Positions 19,052 to 28,271 of a DNA stretch of 34,060 nucleotides are shown piece after piece. The notes beneath the pieces were generated by a model that worked only from the letters and a program-made list of their open reading frames with translations, searched no databases and had not been told where the DNA came from. Each line of letters opens with the position of its first letter. Position 1 is the stretch's first letter. Location of the stretch: the NCBI GenBank assembly GCA_036939755.1, contig JALLAZ010000031.1, positions 1 through 34,060 of the forward strand, read 5' to 3'. Source of the stretch: Stephanodiscus triporus. Its lineage: Eukaryota; Bacillariophyta; Thalassiosirophyceae; Thalassiosirales; Thalassiosiraceae. Made by a program: the position numbers and the translations under genes.

Positions 19052-19999
19052 ATGGCGCTTCCACCAGTGCCAGAGTCACCAAGCCGTCAACTCCCGAGGA
19101 AATTCCAAGGAACTCCTCGCGTGGGCATGCGCATCTCAACCGCGACAGAAGACGACGCGGACGATGTTAGTGTACTAACATTTAATACCTTATATGCAAG
19201 GGACAGTACTTCGTCTTATGTCAGAACGGCTCGCGAATCGTTGGAGAAAATGATTCTAGAGAGCAAGCATTCAGGCTATGATGATTGCAATATTATTCTT
19301 TCGCGAATTTCAGAGGAGGGTGCGAGTCAGAACACACCGTCCAATTCTAAAACGGGATGCGACGGATCAAATTCGACCAAATCATCGTTGAAATGTGAAG
19401 AGAAGGAAGAAACAGACGACACTATGGACGATGATACAATTACCGTGGCAGAGTCTATTTTGGACAGCGCCAACAAAGTTCTATCAAATGTTGGATCATC
19501 GCCGTATTATGCTGGGCGAAGGAAGAACGAATCTTCTGAAACTCATGTATCGCCAGCACCTCAGCCCCACCCGAAACATCCGTCACCAATGAAGCGGCCT
19601 ACCACGATGATTGATGAAGAAGAAGATGACAAAGGACGCGGTTCTAGAAATATGTTCAAAATGGAAAAAGAAGACTCTGCATCGAAAGAGGCCATCGGCG
19701 AAAAAGATAATCAGCTCGAAGTATCCAGCAGTTTCCTCAATTCATATTTTCGTGACGAAAATGTAAAGCCTTGCGACAAATATACCAACGAGAGGAAATA
19801 CACCATCGCAACCAACATCACTAAAGTTGGCAATGCTGAAAATGAGGAACATTTGCAAAAACTCGAATCTGAAACAAGACGACTGCAATCACTGTTGAAA
19901 GAAAGACAACTTGAAACGAGTAGGGCCAACCAAGCCCTGCTGTCATCGATCAAAAAGGCGCATGAGTTGTTAGATAGTATCTCCGTTGATAGAGAATGA
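19052..19999 (+). CDS. Coiled-coil protein of unknown function
   Basis: The product has 315 residues from the ATG at 19052. I do not recognise a family. The N-terminus is basic and Pro-rich, with S-P-S-R-Q-L-P-R-K, and is followed by a Ser/Thr/Asp-rich, charged and probably disordered middle (about 90-230). The last 60 residues (from E-N-E-E-H-L-Q-K-L-E) have heptad-like spacing of Leu and look like a coiled coil, interrupted near the end by a short hydrophobic helix. There is no signal peptide or membrane segment. Codon use and the uninterrupted frame suggest a real gene. It is divergent from the JmjC gene and may share its promoter region. A role as a scaffold or adaptor would be guesswork. 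Confidence 0.6.
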   Translation: MALPPVPESPSRQLPRKFQGTPRVGMRISTATEDDADDVSVLTFNTLYARDSTSSYVRTARESLEKMILESKHSGYDDCNIILSRISEEGASQNTPSNSKTGCDGSNSTKSSLKCEEKEETDDTMDDDTITVAESILDSANKVLSNVGSSPYYAGRRKNESSETHVSPAPQPHPKHPSPMKRPTTMIDEEEDDKGRGSRNMFKMEKEDSASKEAIGEKDNQLEVSSSFLNSYFRDENVKPCDKYTNERKYTIATNITKVGNAENEEHLQKLESETRRLQSLLKERQLETSRANQALLSSIKKAHELLDSISVDRE

Positions 20000-20216
20000 T
20001 GACAGCAATGGATATTCCACATCCTTTTCCGATAGTTTTTACCTGGGGAGCGATTGTGGGCTACCTCTACCAGTATTATTTGTAAGGCGAAACAGGGGTC
20101 AAATATTTGCAATGAAGCATAGTAGATGAGAGTATTAGTCAGCGTTTGAATCTCAGTCTATTTTCTGTTTCTTTGACCAGCAATACACAGTTTAGGTATA
20201 CAAATCATTGCGTCAC

Positions 20217-20870
20217 TTAGGTATGCTTTTTCATTGGCAATATTCTGTCACGTCTTGGGAGGGACAAAGAGAGTCCGACCGCGACCGCTTCCGTCATACC
20301 GCAATGCGAGGGACGAACGGTGGCGTCTTCACTGCCGCAGCCGCCATAATGCAATGAGGATCCAATGAATGTCCCAATGAGACCATTCCTCCCGTCAACA
20401 TGTGACCTCAACATCATGTGACCATATTCCCCCATTTGGATTTGCCATCGGAATTTGTTGTTGGTAATGTCAGAGAAGCTGTTGTGCACAAGGGTGAACT
20501 TCGAGCCGCCGTCCTCGTTGTGCAATTGTATGCGCTCGTGATTGTCAAGCAATATCAATTTCTGCAATGCCCACTCATCCTCCTGTCCAAGGTTGGCGTA
20601 TGTCCGACCTCATTCAACCATCCACAATTCAAACAGGGAATGTGTGGCTGGGTCAGGGAATGATATTTTGGAGGAGGGGGAGTTCAATGGCGGCGGGGGG
20701 TGATGGAGCAAAGGGCAGCGGTCCCAGTCAATATTACGATGAGAAAGGATTTTAACTTCATTGTTTTGTGGAGGAGGTGTGCAATGGTAGTCAGCGTTCT
20801 TGGTTGATTGTTGTGTTTCAGCCGCTGCTGCCGCCGCCGCCGTCGTCGTCGCCATTGCTGCTACCGTCAT
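20217..20870 (-). CDS. Weak two-exon gene model, unknown function
   Basis: A coding-like frame runs from 20608 down to the stop at 20217, with W-A-L-Q-K-L-I-L-L-D, G-G-S-K-F-T-L-V-H-N-S-F and G-R-N-G-L-I-G-T-F. The same frame continues upstream through a single in-frame TGA at 20610-20612 to an ATG at 20870, whose product starts M-T-V-A-A-M-A-T-T-T and an Ala run. A gt...ag intron at 20609-20737 (129 bp) would remove the TGA and keep the frame, giving exons 20738-20870 and 20217-20608. The acceptor has a poor pyrimidine tract, so the splice is uncertain. The alternatives are a degenerate gene, or a short gene starting elsewhere. No domain is recognised. Confidence 0.35.
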
Positions 20871-20989
20871 CCTCGGCTCTAAATAAAAAATGATCTGCTC
20901 ACCTGAGCATTGTGCATTGAACTTGAACTGCACCCCTCCACACTGCACCTTGACCCTTGATATTCTTTTTGAATGCTTTGTTGGCTTAT

Positions 20990-21275
20990 GGAGGGGGAGA
21001 AGCCTCCTACAGCTGGGAATGATGATGATGATGATGATGATAAGCTCCCAGGGAGTACCACCGCCTTGACAGCAGCAAAAAGGAGGTAGCCTCCCTCCCT
21101 CGAGCTTGAGCGCTGCAAGCCTTTGTTGTATGTGAGAATGTCCCCCCAGCAACAGCTGAAGCTGTGGGAAATGGTGCAAAGGCTGGGGAGAAGCCTCCTC
21201 AAGCTGGGGCGAATGATTTTCTATGTGAGTATGTTCCCCCAGCAACTGCCCCAGCCGTGGGAGCAGGTACAAAGA
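20990..21275 (+). repeat. Degenerate 93-96 bp tandem repeat with coding character
   Basis: The string gagaatgtccccccagcaac begins at 21134 and a close copy (gagtatgttcccccagcaac) begins at 21227, 93 bases later. The string ggggagaagcctcct occurs at 20994 and again at 21185, about two periods apart, with a worn copy between them. In the plus frame the units read V-P-P-A-T-A-x-A-V-G and G-E-K-P-P-x-A-G. A period that is a multiple of three suggests the repeat once encoded a repetitive protein. A run of GAT triplets lies at about 21020-21042. Confidence 0.6.
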
Positions 21276-22640
21276 AACCAGCCCCAGTATCTGGAGAGCT
21301 GGCTGGGTCCTATGGGCAGAGCAACAATTTAATTATTTCTGCAGCCACACATGCCCAGGCAGTTCTGAAAAAGATGAGTGATTCAGAAGTTATTCTTTCT
21401 CCCTACACCTTGTGGAACAATGCTATGTGTCAGACAAGACTCCCAGTTATTCAAGAACATCTAGTTGAGATACTTCAAGGAACAGATGATTCACAAGCTT
21501 TGCAAGGTGCATTGATATTTCCTGTACTGTTCTTAAGAAGGGCAAGTCAGCTGAACCAGCACCTGAACCTCAAGTAGAATTCAAGACTGGGACTGCTTTT
21601 TTGAATTTATTTAACAGCAGAACCAAGGCCAGTGATACCTATCCAATCCAGTGTTTTGATCATGATAGAACCATCATATCCCCCCACTTGTTATGGAACA
21701 ATGAGATAGGTGTGGTAGTGGAGTCGAGTGTCATCTGAAATTCTACACACCTATATGCAAGACAAACATCTCAAATACCACATTGGCATCAACATCAGAG
21801 TTGAAGGGAAGCCCTTTTGTAGTTGGTTGTACTCATCTCAATGCCTAGGCCTAGGCCTAGGAATTATGCATTGGAATTCCACTTAGCGGTCAATCAAGAC
21901 ACTTGAGGAGAATGACACACTACTTGCTAAACACGACAAGTATGTGCAGCCAAAGAAGTGTCGTGGAGTATCTACGGGGGGAAAATCAACTCCTTTTCCA
22001 AGTCAAATTTGATGATGTGACATCTGGCAAGGAATCTACTGAATCATCTGACGCAAAATCATTCAAATCTTCAAATTCTTCTGACATGACAGATATTTGA
22101 GGAGAACTTATGCCCTGAATGGCTAGACATCATAATTCTTTCTCAGCATGCTATTCTGGATTTCTTGAATTTGATCTTGAAAGATTACACTACCCATGGT
22201 AACAACTTCACGGACAAGCCAGTCAATCAAGAGAGATACCAGTCCACAGGGAAACAGATTGCTGAAAGAAAAAGGGAGAAAGCAAGGAATAGAGCAGCCA
22301 GTGAGCATGTATTACAACATGACGTGGCTGCCCGCCAGTCAAGCTTGCTGTATCTGAGTGTGTGGCAAACGGATCAAGAAGCTGCAAGAATCCCAATTGC
22401 AAAAAGATCATTGAATTAAGGCTGAAAATTGGTCAAATGAGGGGTATTGTAGGGTATGTGCTCCTGATTCACTCAAGACTAATTTGCAATGTTCTGTTCC
22501 CGGTTGCGCAAAACAAGAAATATGTAAGTGTAAATCTCACTGTGACAAAAACAACCCGAAATACATCGAAAAAGGAAGAATACAAAATATCAGGCGAAGA
22601 AGAGAAGGAAGAAAATATTAAATAGAATATTTCTAAATGG
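21164..22640 (+). pseudogene. Decayed reading frame(s) with a Cys-rich segment, unknown origin
   Basis: The repeat frame continues to a stop near 21577 with N-N-L-I-I-S-A-A-T-H-A-Q and V-I-L-S-P-Y-T-L-W-N-N. A second frame overlaps it from about 21520 with K-K-G-K-S-A-E-P-A-P-E-P-Q-V and I-I-S-P-H-L-L-W-N-N. The pieces L-S-P-Y-T-L-W-N-N and I-S-P-H-L-L-W-N-N are similar, suggesting an internal duplication. After several stops, a segment at about 22450-22560 reads C-R-V-C-A-P-D, nine residues on C-S-V-P-G-C, then C-K-C-K-S-H-C, which could bind zinc. It recalls Cys-rich C-termini of some transposases such as piggyBac-like ones, but the match is weak. No intact gene is present. Confidence 0.35.
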
Positions 22641-22998
22641 CTCGAGAAGCATACACAGGATGAATTTGTGCTGCAACAATATATGGATGCGCCCAATCTT
22701 ATTCATCAACTTTTACTCTCTCGCCTCTTGCATCGGCATTTCTTCATGTTCCGTCATGTTTTCTTTATCATACAATTGGAGAGTGTGTTGGCCTTCATTC
22801 ATTCTATCTTGATTTTCTTGCACCCAGCCTCATCGTGTCCCCATCCGTTCTCATTCTCCCAGGGCATGAATAACTCTCAAGCGAATGCTACTGAACAAAG
22901 GTTGGCAAAGCTTACTATGCCCAGGGATCATCCTGCTAAACAGCGGTGGCAGCCTATCAGCTCTCCAACGAAGAGTGTATGAAAAAGAAAAACATCCT
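22641..22998. other. Intergenic stretch, no gene seen
   Basis: This T-rich stretch precedes the stop of the BRAP2-type gene. A short plus frame near 22867-22982 has no recognisable feature. The 3' untranslated region of the neighbouring minus-strand gene is expected here. Confidence 0.4.
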
Positions 22999-25065
22999 TC
23001 ATTTGGATGGCGATTTCCAGTCACTTATTGTATCTTCACTGATGCCATTCTCAAGCTGCAGCATTAAGAGAGAGAGTTTCTCCTCCATCGGAGTCAACAG
23101 CTGTTGTGTCAGCTGCGTTGCCTCCGCGAGGTCGGCCTGAGCATCTGCAATCTGCCTGCGAAATGAAAGTTTATCTGCTTCAAGGCATTCGTTCATGTTT
23201 TCGAGAAAGGCATTGCTATCGGACACTTTCTTATGCTTTCTCCGAAGCGTCATGCACCGCTGTTCCAGCTGGTTACGTTCTTGTTTGAGTGCTGATATTA
23301 GGTCAGAGGTAGACTGACGACCATTCCGGGTGGAGTTTTCGTGCTCTCTGCGAATTGCCTCCAGTTGCCCCTCGTAGAAGATGCGCTGTTGCTCAAGCTG
23401 ACTTTTTAATAGAGTGTAGTATTGTCCTGCGAAGCCCTCAAGCTTGCGGTGAATTGCCTCGTCATCTTCCGAAGACGAAGAGTACGTTGGGACTGTGGAC
23501 CTTTCTAATGCAGTAAGGGGCAACGTTGCTCCCCCCCCGCCACCATTTATCAATAGATTCAGACCCCGCTCCTCCTCCATTAGTCGTGGATCTGTCCCCT
23601 CCACAATCTTCCCGTCCTCCAAATTCTGCAACAAACGATGCACATAACCTCCGCCCGCGAAATCCCATACATGCTGAGTTTCCGTATCCAACGCGTATGC
23701 GTGCAATGTCTCCTGATAATGCTGGAGTGCATGCCCTAGATGCGATGGTGCCTGTGGGGTCTGATCGACACCCTCGTTGGTTGATGGGGACGTATGGCCG
23801 TTGGCACAGGAAATCGCACCGCAAATGAGACAGACATAGTTCCTCAAAGTTGCTGCACAAACTTGGCACCTGGAGAGAGTTTCGTTGAGTCCAGAGTGAT
23901 CGTATCGACAGACTGGACATGGCGAGTCTTGCCATCGGGCAAGACAGTCAATGTGAAAAGAATGGTTACACACAGTCGTAAGTATAGAGGATGGTGCGTC
24001 TAACGATGATGCCGCCGAGATTGATGATTGTGATGGTATACACAACATTTCCAAACAGACCGGGCATTGGTGCTCGGTATCGTTTGGCGATGACGTAGAC
24101 GATGCGAAGAAAGGCCCGAGCAAACTGACACCGTCTTCGCCTTTCACGAGGAAAGTATGGTACACGGAACATGTCTCGGACTCATCGAGGGATGTGTATG
24201 GTCGCCGATGAAGATCTGTCACGAAAGTTTCAGCAGAATCCTCAGAATCCATTACAAAGAGAATGTGGTAATTCTTGTCTTCGCCAACGTTATTATTATC
24301 GCGATCCTCCGCGGAATATTTTTCCTCTTCGGCGGAAACATCACGGACGTTTACATGGGAGAAGTCCAATGAGGTCGATCTCGACCCTCTGGTTCCCCTA
24401 CTGTTTGAATTACAGTCGGCGTGCTTGCTTATGGATATTGCATCGAAAGAAGAGTTCAGATGATGATCGTCATCGACCCCCTCCTTCTCTTCCTCGCAAG
24501 CCCAAGTCTGCGATCTGCTCCGCCGCATGCCGTGTTTTTCATCTGCCTTCATGCGATGTCTTTCATCCATCGCCCGATTCACCCCTCGCTGACGACGATA
24601 TTCTGCCTCCTCCAAACGAGACGAACCGATCACGATCCGTACATGCTCGATGAAGGGACGATGTCCTCGAACCAGATTCAACACCCCATCCGGCACTTGA
24701 TGGGGCGGAACATTCACCATCACGACTATTCTCCGCCGTCTCTTACTATCGAGCAAGTCGGGGGGGGGGGTGGCGTCATCGCATCGGAATAACGATCCGC
24801 GAGAAGAGCAGGAAGAGAAGGAGTCGGCGGATAACACCGAGCCATCGTCATCGTGCTCGTAGTCGTCGTAATCGACGTCGTCCCGGCGTCGGGGGTGAAG
24901 CGTCACGACGTCGCCGGCATACGTCCCCAACGCGGGGTTTCCGAAGGACACGCGCCAACGACGTAGGCGATTTAGCGATCGCAACCGTGCTGCATCATCA
25001 TCGACGGCGGCTGAGTCGTCCCCTAAATGATGGACCTCGGGTATCGTGCCACTTCGGTTAGACAT
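22999..25065 (-). CDS. BRAP2-type RING / ZnF-UBP E3 ubiquitin ligase
   Basis: The 688-residue, intronless product has the full BRAP2 (BRCA1-associated protein/IMP) order. First comes an RRM-like BRAP2 domain (from about residue 115, with V-V-M-V-N-V-P, then I-L-F-V-M-D-S-E-D-S-A). A RING-H2 starts at Cys 334: C-P-V-C-L-E ... C-N-H-S-F-H-I-D-C-L-A-R-W ... C-P-V-C-R. A UBP-type zinc finger follows (C-Q-V-C ... Y-V-C-L-I-C-G ... H-V-W-D-F-A-G-G-G-Y-V-H-R-L), then a long C-terminal coiled coil. Relatives bind ubiquitin and act as E3 ligases that tune MAPK scaffolding or retain nuclear-import cargo in the cytoplasm. The RRM-like domain holds an extra charged insert between its strands, and the UBP finger has a short Pro/Thr-rich insert after G-H-T-S-P. 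The start ATG at 25065 is divergent from the SET gene. Confidence 0.92.
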   Translation of the reverse strand: MSNRSGTIPEVHHLGDDSAAVDDDAARLRSLNRLRRWRVSFGNPALGTYAGDVVTLHPRRRDDVDYDDYEHDDDGSVLSADSFSSCSSRGSLFRCDDATPPPDLLDSKRRRRIVVMVNVPPHQVPDGVLNLVRGHRPFIEHVRIVIGSSRLEEAEYRRQRGVNRAMDERHRMKADEKHGMRRSRSQTWACEEEKEGVDDDHHLNSSFDAISISKHADCNSNSRGTRGSRSTSLDFSHVNVRDVSAEEEKYSAEDRDNNNVGEDKNYHILFVMDSEDSAETFVTDLHRRPYTSLDESETCSVYHTFLVKGEDGVSLLGPFFASSTSSPNDTEHQCPVCLEMLCIPSQSSISAASSLDAPSSILTTVCNHSFHIDCLARWQDSPCPVCRYDHSGLNETLSRCQVCAATLRNYVCLICGAISCANGHTSPSTNEGVDQTPQAPSHLGHALQHYQETLHAYALDTETQHVWDFAGGGYVHRLLQNLEDGKIVEGTDPRLMEEERGLNLLINGGGGGATLPLTALERSTVPTYSSSSEDDEAIHRKLEGFAGQYYTLLKSQLEQQRIFYEGQLEAIRREHENSTRNGRQSTSDLISALKQERNQLEQRCMTLRRKHKKVSDSNAFLENMNECLEADKLSFRRQIADAQADLAEATQLTQQLLTPMEEKLSLLMLQLENGISEDTISDWKSPSK

Positions 25066-25209
25066 GAGAGAGAGAGGCAGGGGTTAATGTGGATCGTGAG
25101 GGCAGGACTTGAGCCATTGATGCTTGAGTAGGTACGATAAAAGAAGTGAAAATTCCCACAGAAAATTCTACTCGCCCCAGGCAGGTTTTTATGTTGGCCG
25201 CGATATTCA
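25066..25209. promoter_or_regulatory. Compact divergent promoter between BRAP2-type and SET genes
   Basis: Only 144 bases separate the two divergent ATGs, so both 5' untranslated regions and core promoters must fit here. No known element was recognised. Confidence 0.4.
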
Positions 25210-26625
25210 ATGAATTCGTCATGGCTCGGCGTAATCATCGTCGCTGCCTGCAGATCATTACTACTAATTAGGTGCGCCCCAATCGTCGGCGGCACCGCAT
25301 CGTCCTATGATCCCGCCGAGGGGCGGGATGTCTGTCCCGTCGACGACGACCACGACGACGACGACGACGGGGGCGGCTACGCTCGGCTCGTCGCGTGGAT
25401 TACGTCCCACGGCGGTCGCGTCGACCCTCGAATGACCGTGGCGACCACGACCGACGCGGGCGTGCGGGGCGTCGTCGCCTCGTCGAATATCGAGGTGGGG
25501 GCCGAGCTGCTCTTCTGCCCGTGGAGCCTGATCATGGGCGGCGGCACGCGAGGGGGGCGGATGGACGTCGCGAACGTCGTCGATCCCGGCGGGATGGATC
25601 GTCGGGATTATCATTATATGGACGAGGGCGCGATGTGCGACGTCGTCAGGGAGATGGCTCGCGAGATGCGACTGGGGGAGGACAGCGCGTGGCATCCGTA
25701 CCTGGATCACGTCGCGCTGCCCCGCCTCGTCGCGTCGTGGAACGAGGGGGCGCTGGGGGAATTGCAGGGACTGCCGCCGAGCGCGGACGCGGACAGGCAC
25801 GTACGGTGGTTCGACGGGCGATGTCGCGGCGGTGTCGACGCCGATGCCATCCTCGACGGGGACGACGTCACCGCCCGTTCGCTGGTGGCGTTCGTATCGC
25901 GCGCGAGCGAGGTGGGCATGATCCCCGTGTACGATCTCCTCAACCATCACAACGGTAAACGGAATGCCAAGCTGAGCGTGACGGAGGAGGGGGTGAAACT
26001 CGTTGCCGTGGTTGGCGATGATCGCGATCGAGACAACGATGACAACGATGACGCCGATGCCGATGGAAGGCGTCATCGTAATGACATCATCGAAAAGGGA
26101 CAGGAAATATACCTCTCGTATGGGCTCAAGACGGCGTCGACCATGTACCGCGACTACGGCTTCGTGGAGGAGTGGCCGACGTGTTGGAATTTCATGGACC
26201 CGGCGTCCGGGGATAACTTCGCGTTCGTCTCCTTCCCCCACGGTGTCTCTGCCATCAATCCGACGGGAGAGTACCTGCGTTCGATGTGGAGCGCCAACGC
26301 GTCCCCCGCGGAGTACGAGGCGCGGGCCAGGATGCATACAGAATCCCTGTCAGTGCTCGATTTGGAACGCTTCGCTAGGGCCGCGCATGATCGTTCTGGG
26401 GAGTTCCCGTCAACGGTGGACGAGGACGAGTTGAAACTGGAAGATATTCGAAAGTCAATGTTGGTATCTGATGGTGATGGTGGCAATATCTCCAATGTCG
26501 AGGACGTTATCAATGCCATCAGTTATAGAATAGCATTTAAATCCGCTCTTTTGGGGTCAGCATTGTATGCTGAATTGATCATGGCAACCAAATTCAATGA
26601 GATAGAAAGCAAAGAGGAACTGTAA
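25210..26625 (+). CDS. SET-domain protein lysine methyltransferase (Rubisco LSMT/SETD3-like group)
   Basis: The 471-residue product uses S-adenosylmethionine to methylate lysine (or His in SETD3) on protein substrates. The N-terminus M-N-S-S-W-L-G-V-I-I-V-A-A-C has a hydrophobic core of signal-peptide type. The SET domain starts at about residue 60 with L-V-A-W-I-T-S-H-G-G and R-G-V-V-A-S-S-N-I-E-V-G. After the usual insert it reads M-I-P-V-Y-D-L-L-N-H-H-N-G-K-R-N, the cofactor and catalytic motif, and I-Y-L-S-Y-G with the catalytic Tyr. A helical C-terminal substrate-binding part follows (S-V-L-D-L-E-R-F and onward). An acidic Asp-run insert lies before Q-E-I-Y-L-S-Y-G. The start ATG at 25210 is the first in frame. 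The coding region is intronless and GC-rich, with a dense antisense frame over 25264-26337. The substrate is not predictable. Confidence 0.85.
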   Translation: MNSSWLGVIIVAACRSLLLIRCAPIVGGTASSYDPAEGRDVCPVDDDHDDDDDGGGYARLVAWITSHGGRVDPRMTVATTTDAGVRGVVASSNIEVGAELLFCPWSLIMGGGTRGGRMDVANVVDPGGMDRRDYHYMDEGAMCDVVREMAREMRLGEDSAWHPYLDHVALPRLVASWNEGALGELQGLPPSADADRHVRWFDGRCRGGVDADAILDGDDVTARSLVAFVSRASEVGMIPVYDLLNHHNGKRNAKLSVTEEGVKLVAVVGDDRDRDNDDNDDADADGRRHRNDIIEKGQEIYLSYGLKTASTMYRDYGFVEEWPTCWNFMDPASGDNFAFVSFPHGVSAINPTGEYLRSMWSANASPAEYEARARMHTESLSVLDLERFARAAHDRSGEFPSTVDEDELKLEDIRKSMLVSDGDGGNISNVEDVINAISYRIAFKSALLGSALYAELIMATKFNEIESKEEL

Positions 26626-26912
26626 ACGAGATTGTTAGATATTTTGCCCCAGATTCCATTGATATGCCACCTGGTTTCTTAATGGGAATGATGAATAAGG
26701 AACTGGTTATACTGACCATATTTTATGACAGTTTAACAATTGTGAAGAGTATAATTCTTTTCTTTTGGGTTTCAACTTAAGAATAAAATGATATAAATAA
26801 ATTGGAGTTTTACGCTCTAGGCAGACTCAACTTTACGACTAAGACGAGGAATTGCCCTTCGCAGAAGGGAGGAGGAAACTCGACCAGGCCGTGGGAGGGA
26901 CTTCTACATTCT
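26626..26912. other. Convergent 3' intergenic region with AATAAA
   Basis: These 287 bases lie between the stops of the SET gene and the minus-strand C2HC gene. The sequence aataaa occurs at 26782-26787, with a second copy nearby, in the sense orientation of the SET gene and about 160 bases after its stop. It is a plausible polyadenylation signal. Confidence 0.4.
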
Positions 26913-28201
26913 CTAAGGAAGCGACCCTGTGACCTTCTTAGGAGGAGCCGCAGACTGCGCTTCTTTTTCCGCGACTCTAGCTGAAGGAGCATCGTCTTCT
27001 TTGAGATGAGGAATGGGCTTTCCCAGCATCGAACCGATGTCGATATCGGCGGGACTACAATATCCCGAAAGGACTTTCGGAGAATCACCCCAGACCACAC
27101 ACGAATCAGCGCTTCCCCTCGTCAAATCTTCCATGCTATACAACTTGGCGATCCATCTGCAGAAATCCGCGCTCGGTTTGGGATCTATTTCCAACCATAC
27201 CTGCATAGCCTTAACATCCCTCGCCGACACGTACCTACAGCCAATAAGGTGCTGTACCACCATGAGGTGCAGCTCACGAAACATGCTACTGATCGACGAA
27301 AGCCTAATGAAGCAACATCCATCCCTGTCGGCGATGCAGTTGCGGCATCTTATCCCCACGGACTGAGGGGATCCCTTCATGTTCACGGATTTCATCAGTT
27401 CCGGAGAGAGGGTGAACAATTCGAGATGTTGCAATGTCAGCCGCGCGGCGGGATGCAGCAGTTTCGATGCATCGTTCGCGAGCGAACTGAGGAAAGGAAT
27501 TCCGTCGAGTGGCGCGACGCGGAATATTTGTCCGTGTTCGTTGTGCATCCTGCAACCCATATCGCCGTATTTGATGTTCTCGTGATTGGACCTGGACGGC
27601 GTAAAAACGTCGAGTTCCGTCTCCATCCCTTGGCGATTTTTTGCCCCAAACGGCCTTCCTCGCTTTTTATTCGTATGCCCAGATGGCCTTGTCTTCGGCA
27701 TCGCCTCCGCCGCCGCCGGCGGCCGCCGCCGCCCGCCATCGCCCGTCCCCGTCCCCGCCCTCGTCCCCGCCCCCGTCCCCGCCCTCGACCCCGCCCCCGC
27801 CCCCGCCCCCGCCCCCGTCCCCGCCCCCGCCCCCGTGCATACCTTCTCGTGCTCGACCGCCTCCTCGTACGTTTTGAATTGTAACAATTTGCATACGTCG
27901 CATATCCACATAGTGTAATACCTGTCCTCGCCGCTCGCGGGGTTGGCGGAGGAGGAGGGGTTGGGGGGGGTAGCAGCGACGGGCGCGTCGACGACGACTT
28001 CGTCCCTCCCCCCGGGCCGCCCCGCAGCGACGGCGGCGGTCATCCCCCCCGTCGTCCCCGTCGCGTTTTCGTCGCGCGTATCGACGTATCCTCCGCCATC
28101 GTCGTCGCCGGGGCCGACGCCGACGCCGACGCCGTCGTCGTCGTCGTCGCCCGAGGCCACCGCCGTGAGGTCCACGAGGGACGTCCTCTTCGTCGTCGTC
28201 G

Positions 28202-28271
<70 letters not shown>

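Noticed and set aside
20610..20612. Selenocysteine codon
   Set aside because: The context matches no selenoprotein family and an intron can remove the TGA.
21846..21863. Three copies of cctagg as a telomere-like repeat
   Set aside because: Only three short palindromic copies, in an internal decayed region.
25264..26337. 357-codon minus-strand frame over the SET gene
   Set aside because: Antisense shadow; His/Arg/Val-rich with no family features.
27006..27884. Plus-strand frame with a long Pro-Arg run
   Set aside because: It is the reverse of the Gly-Ala hexamer tract in the minus-strand gene.
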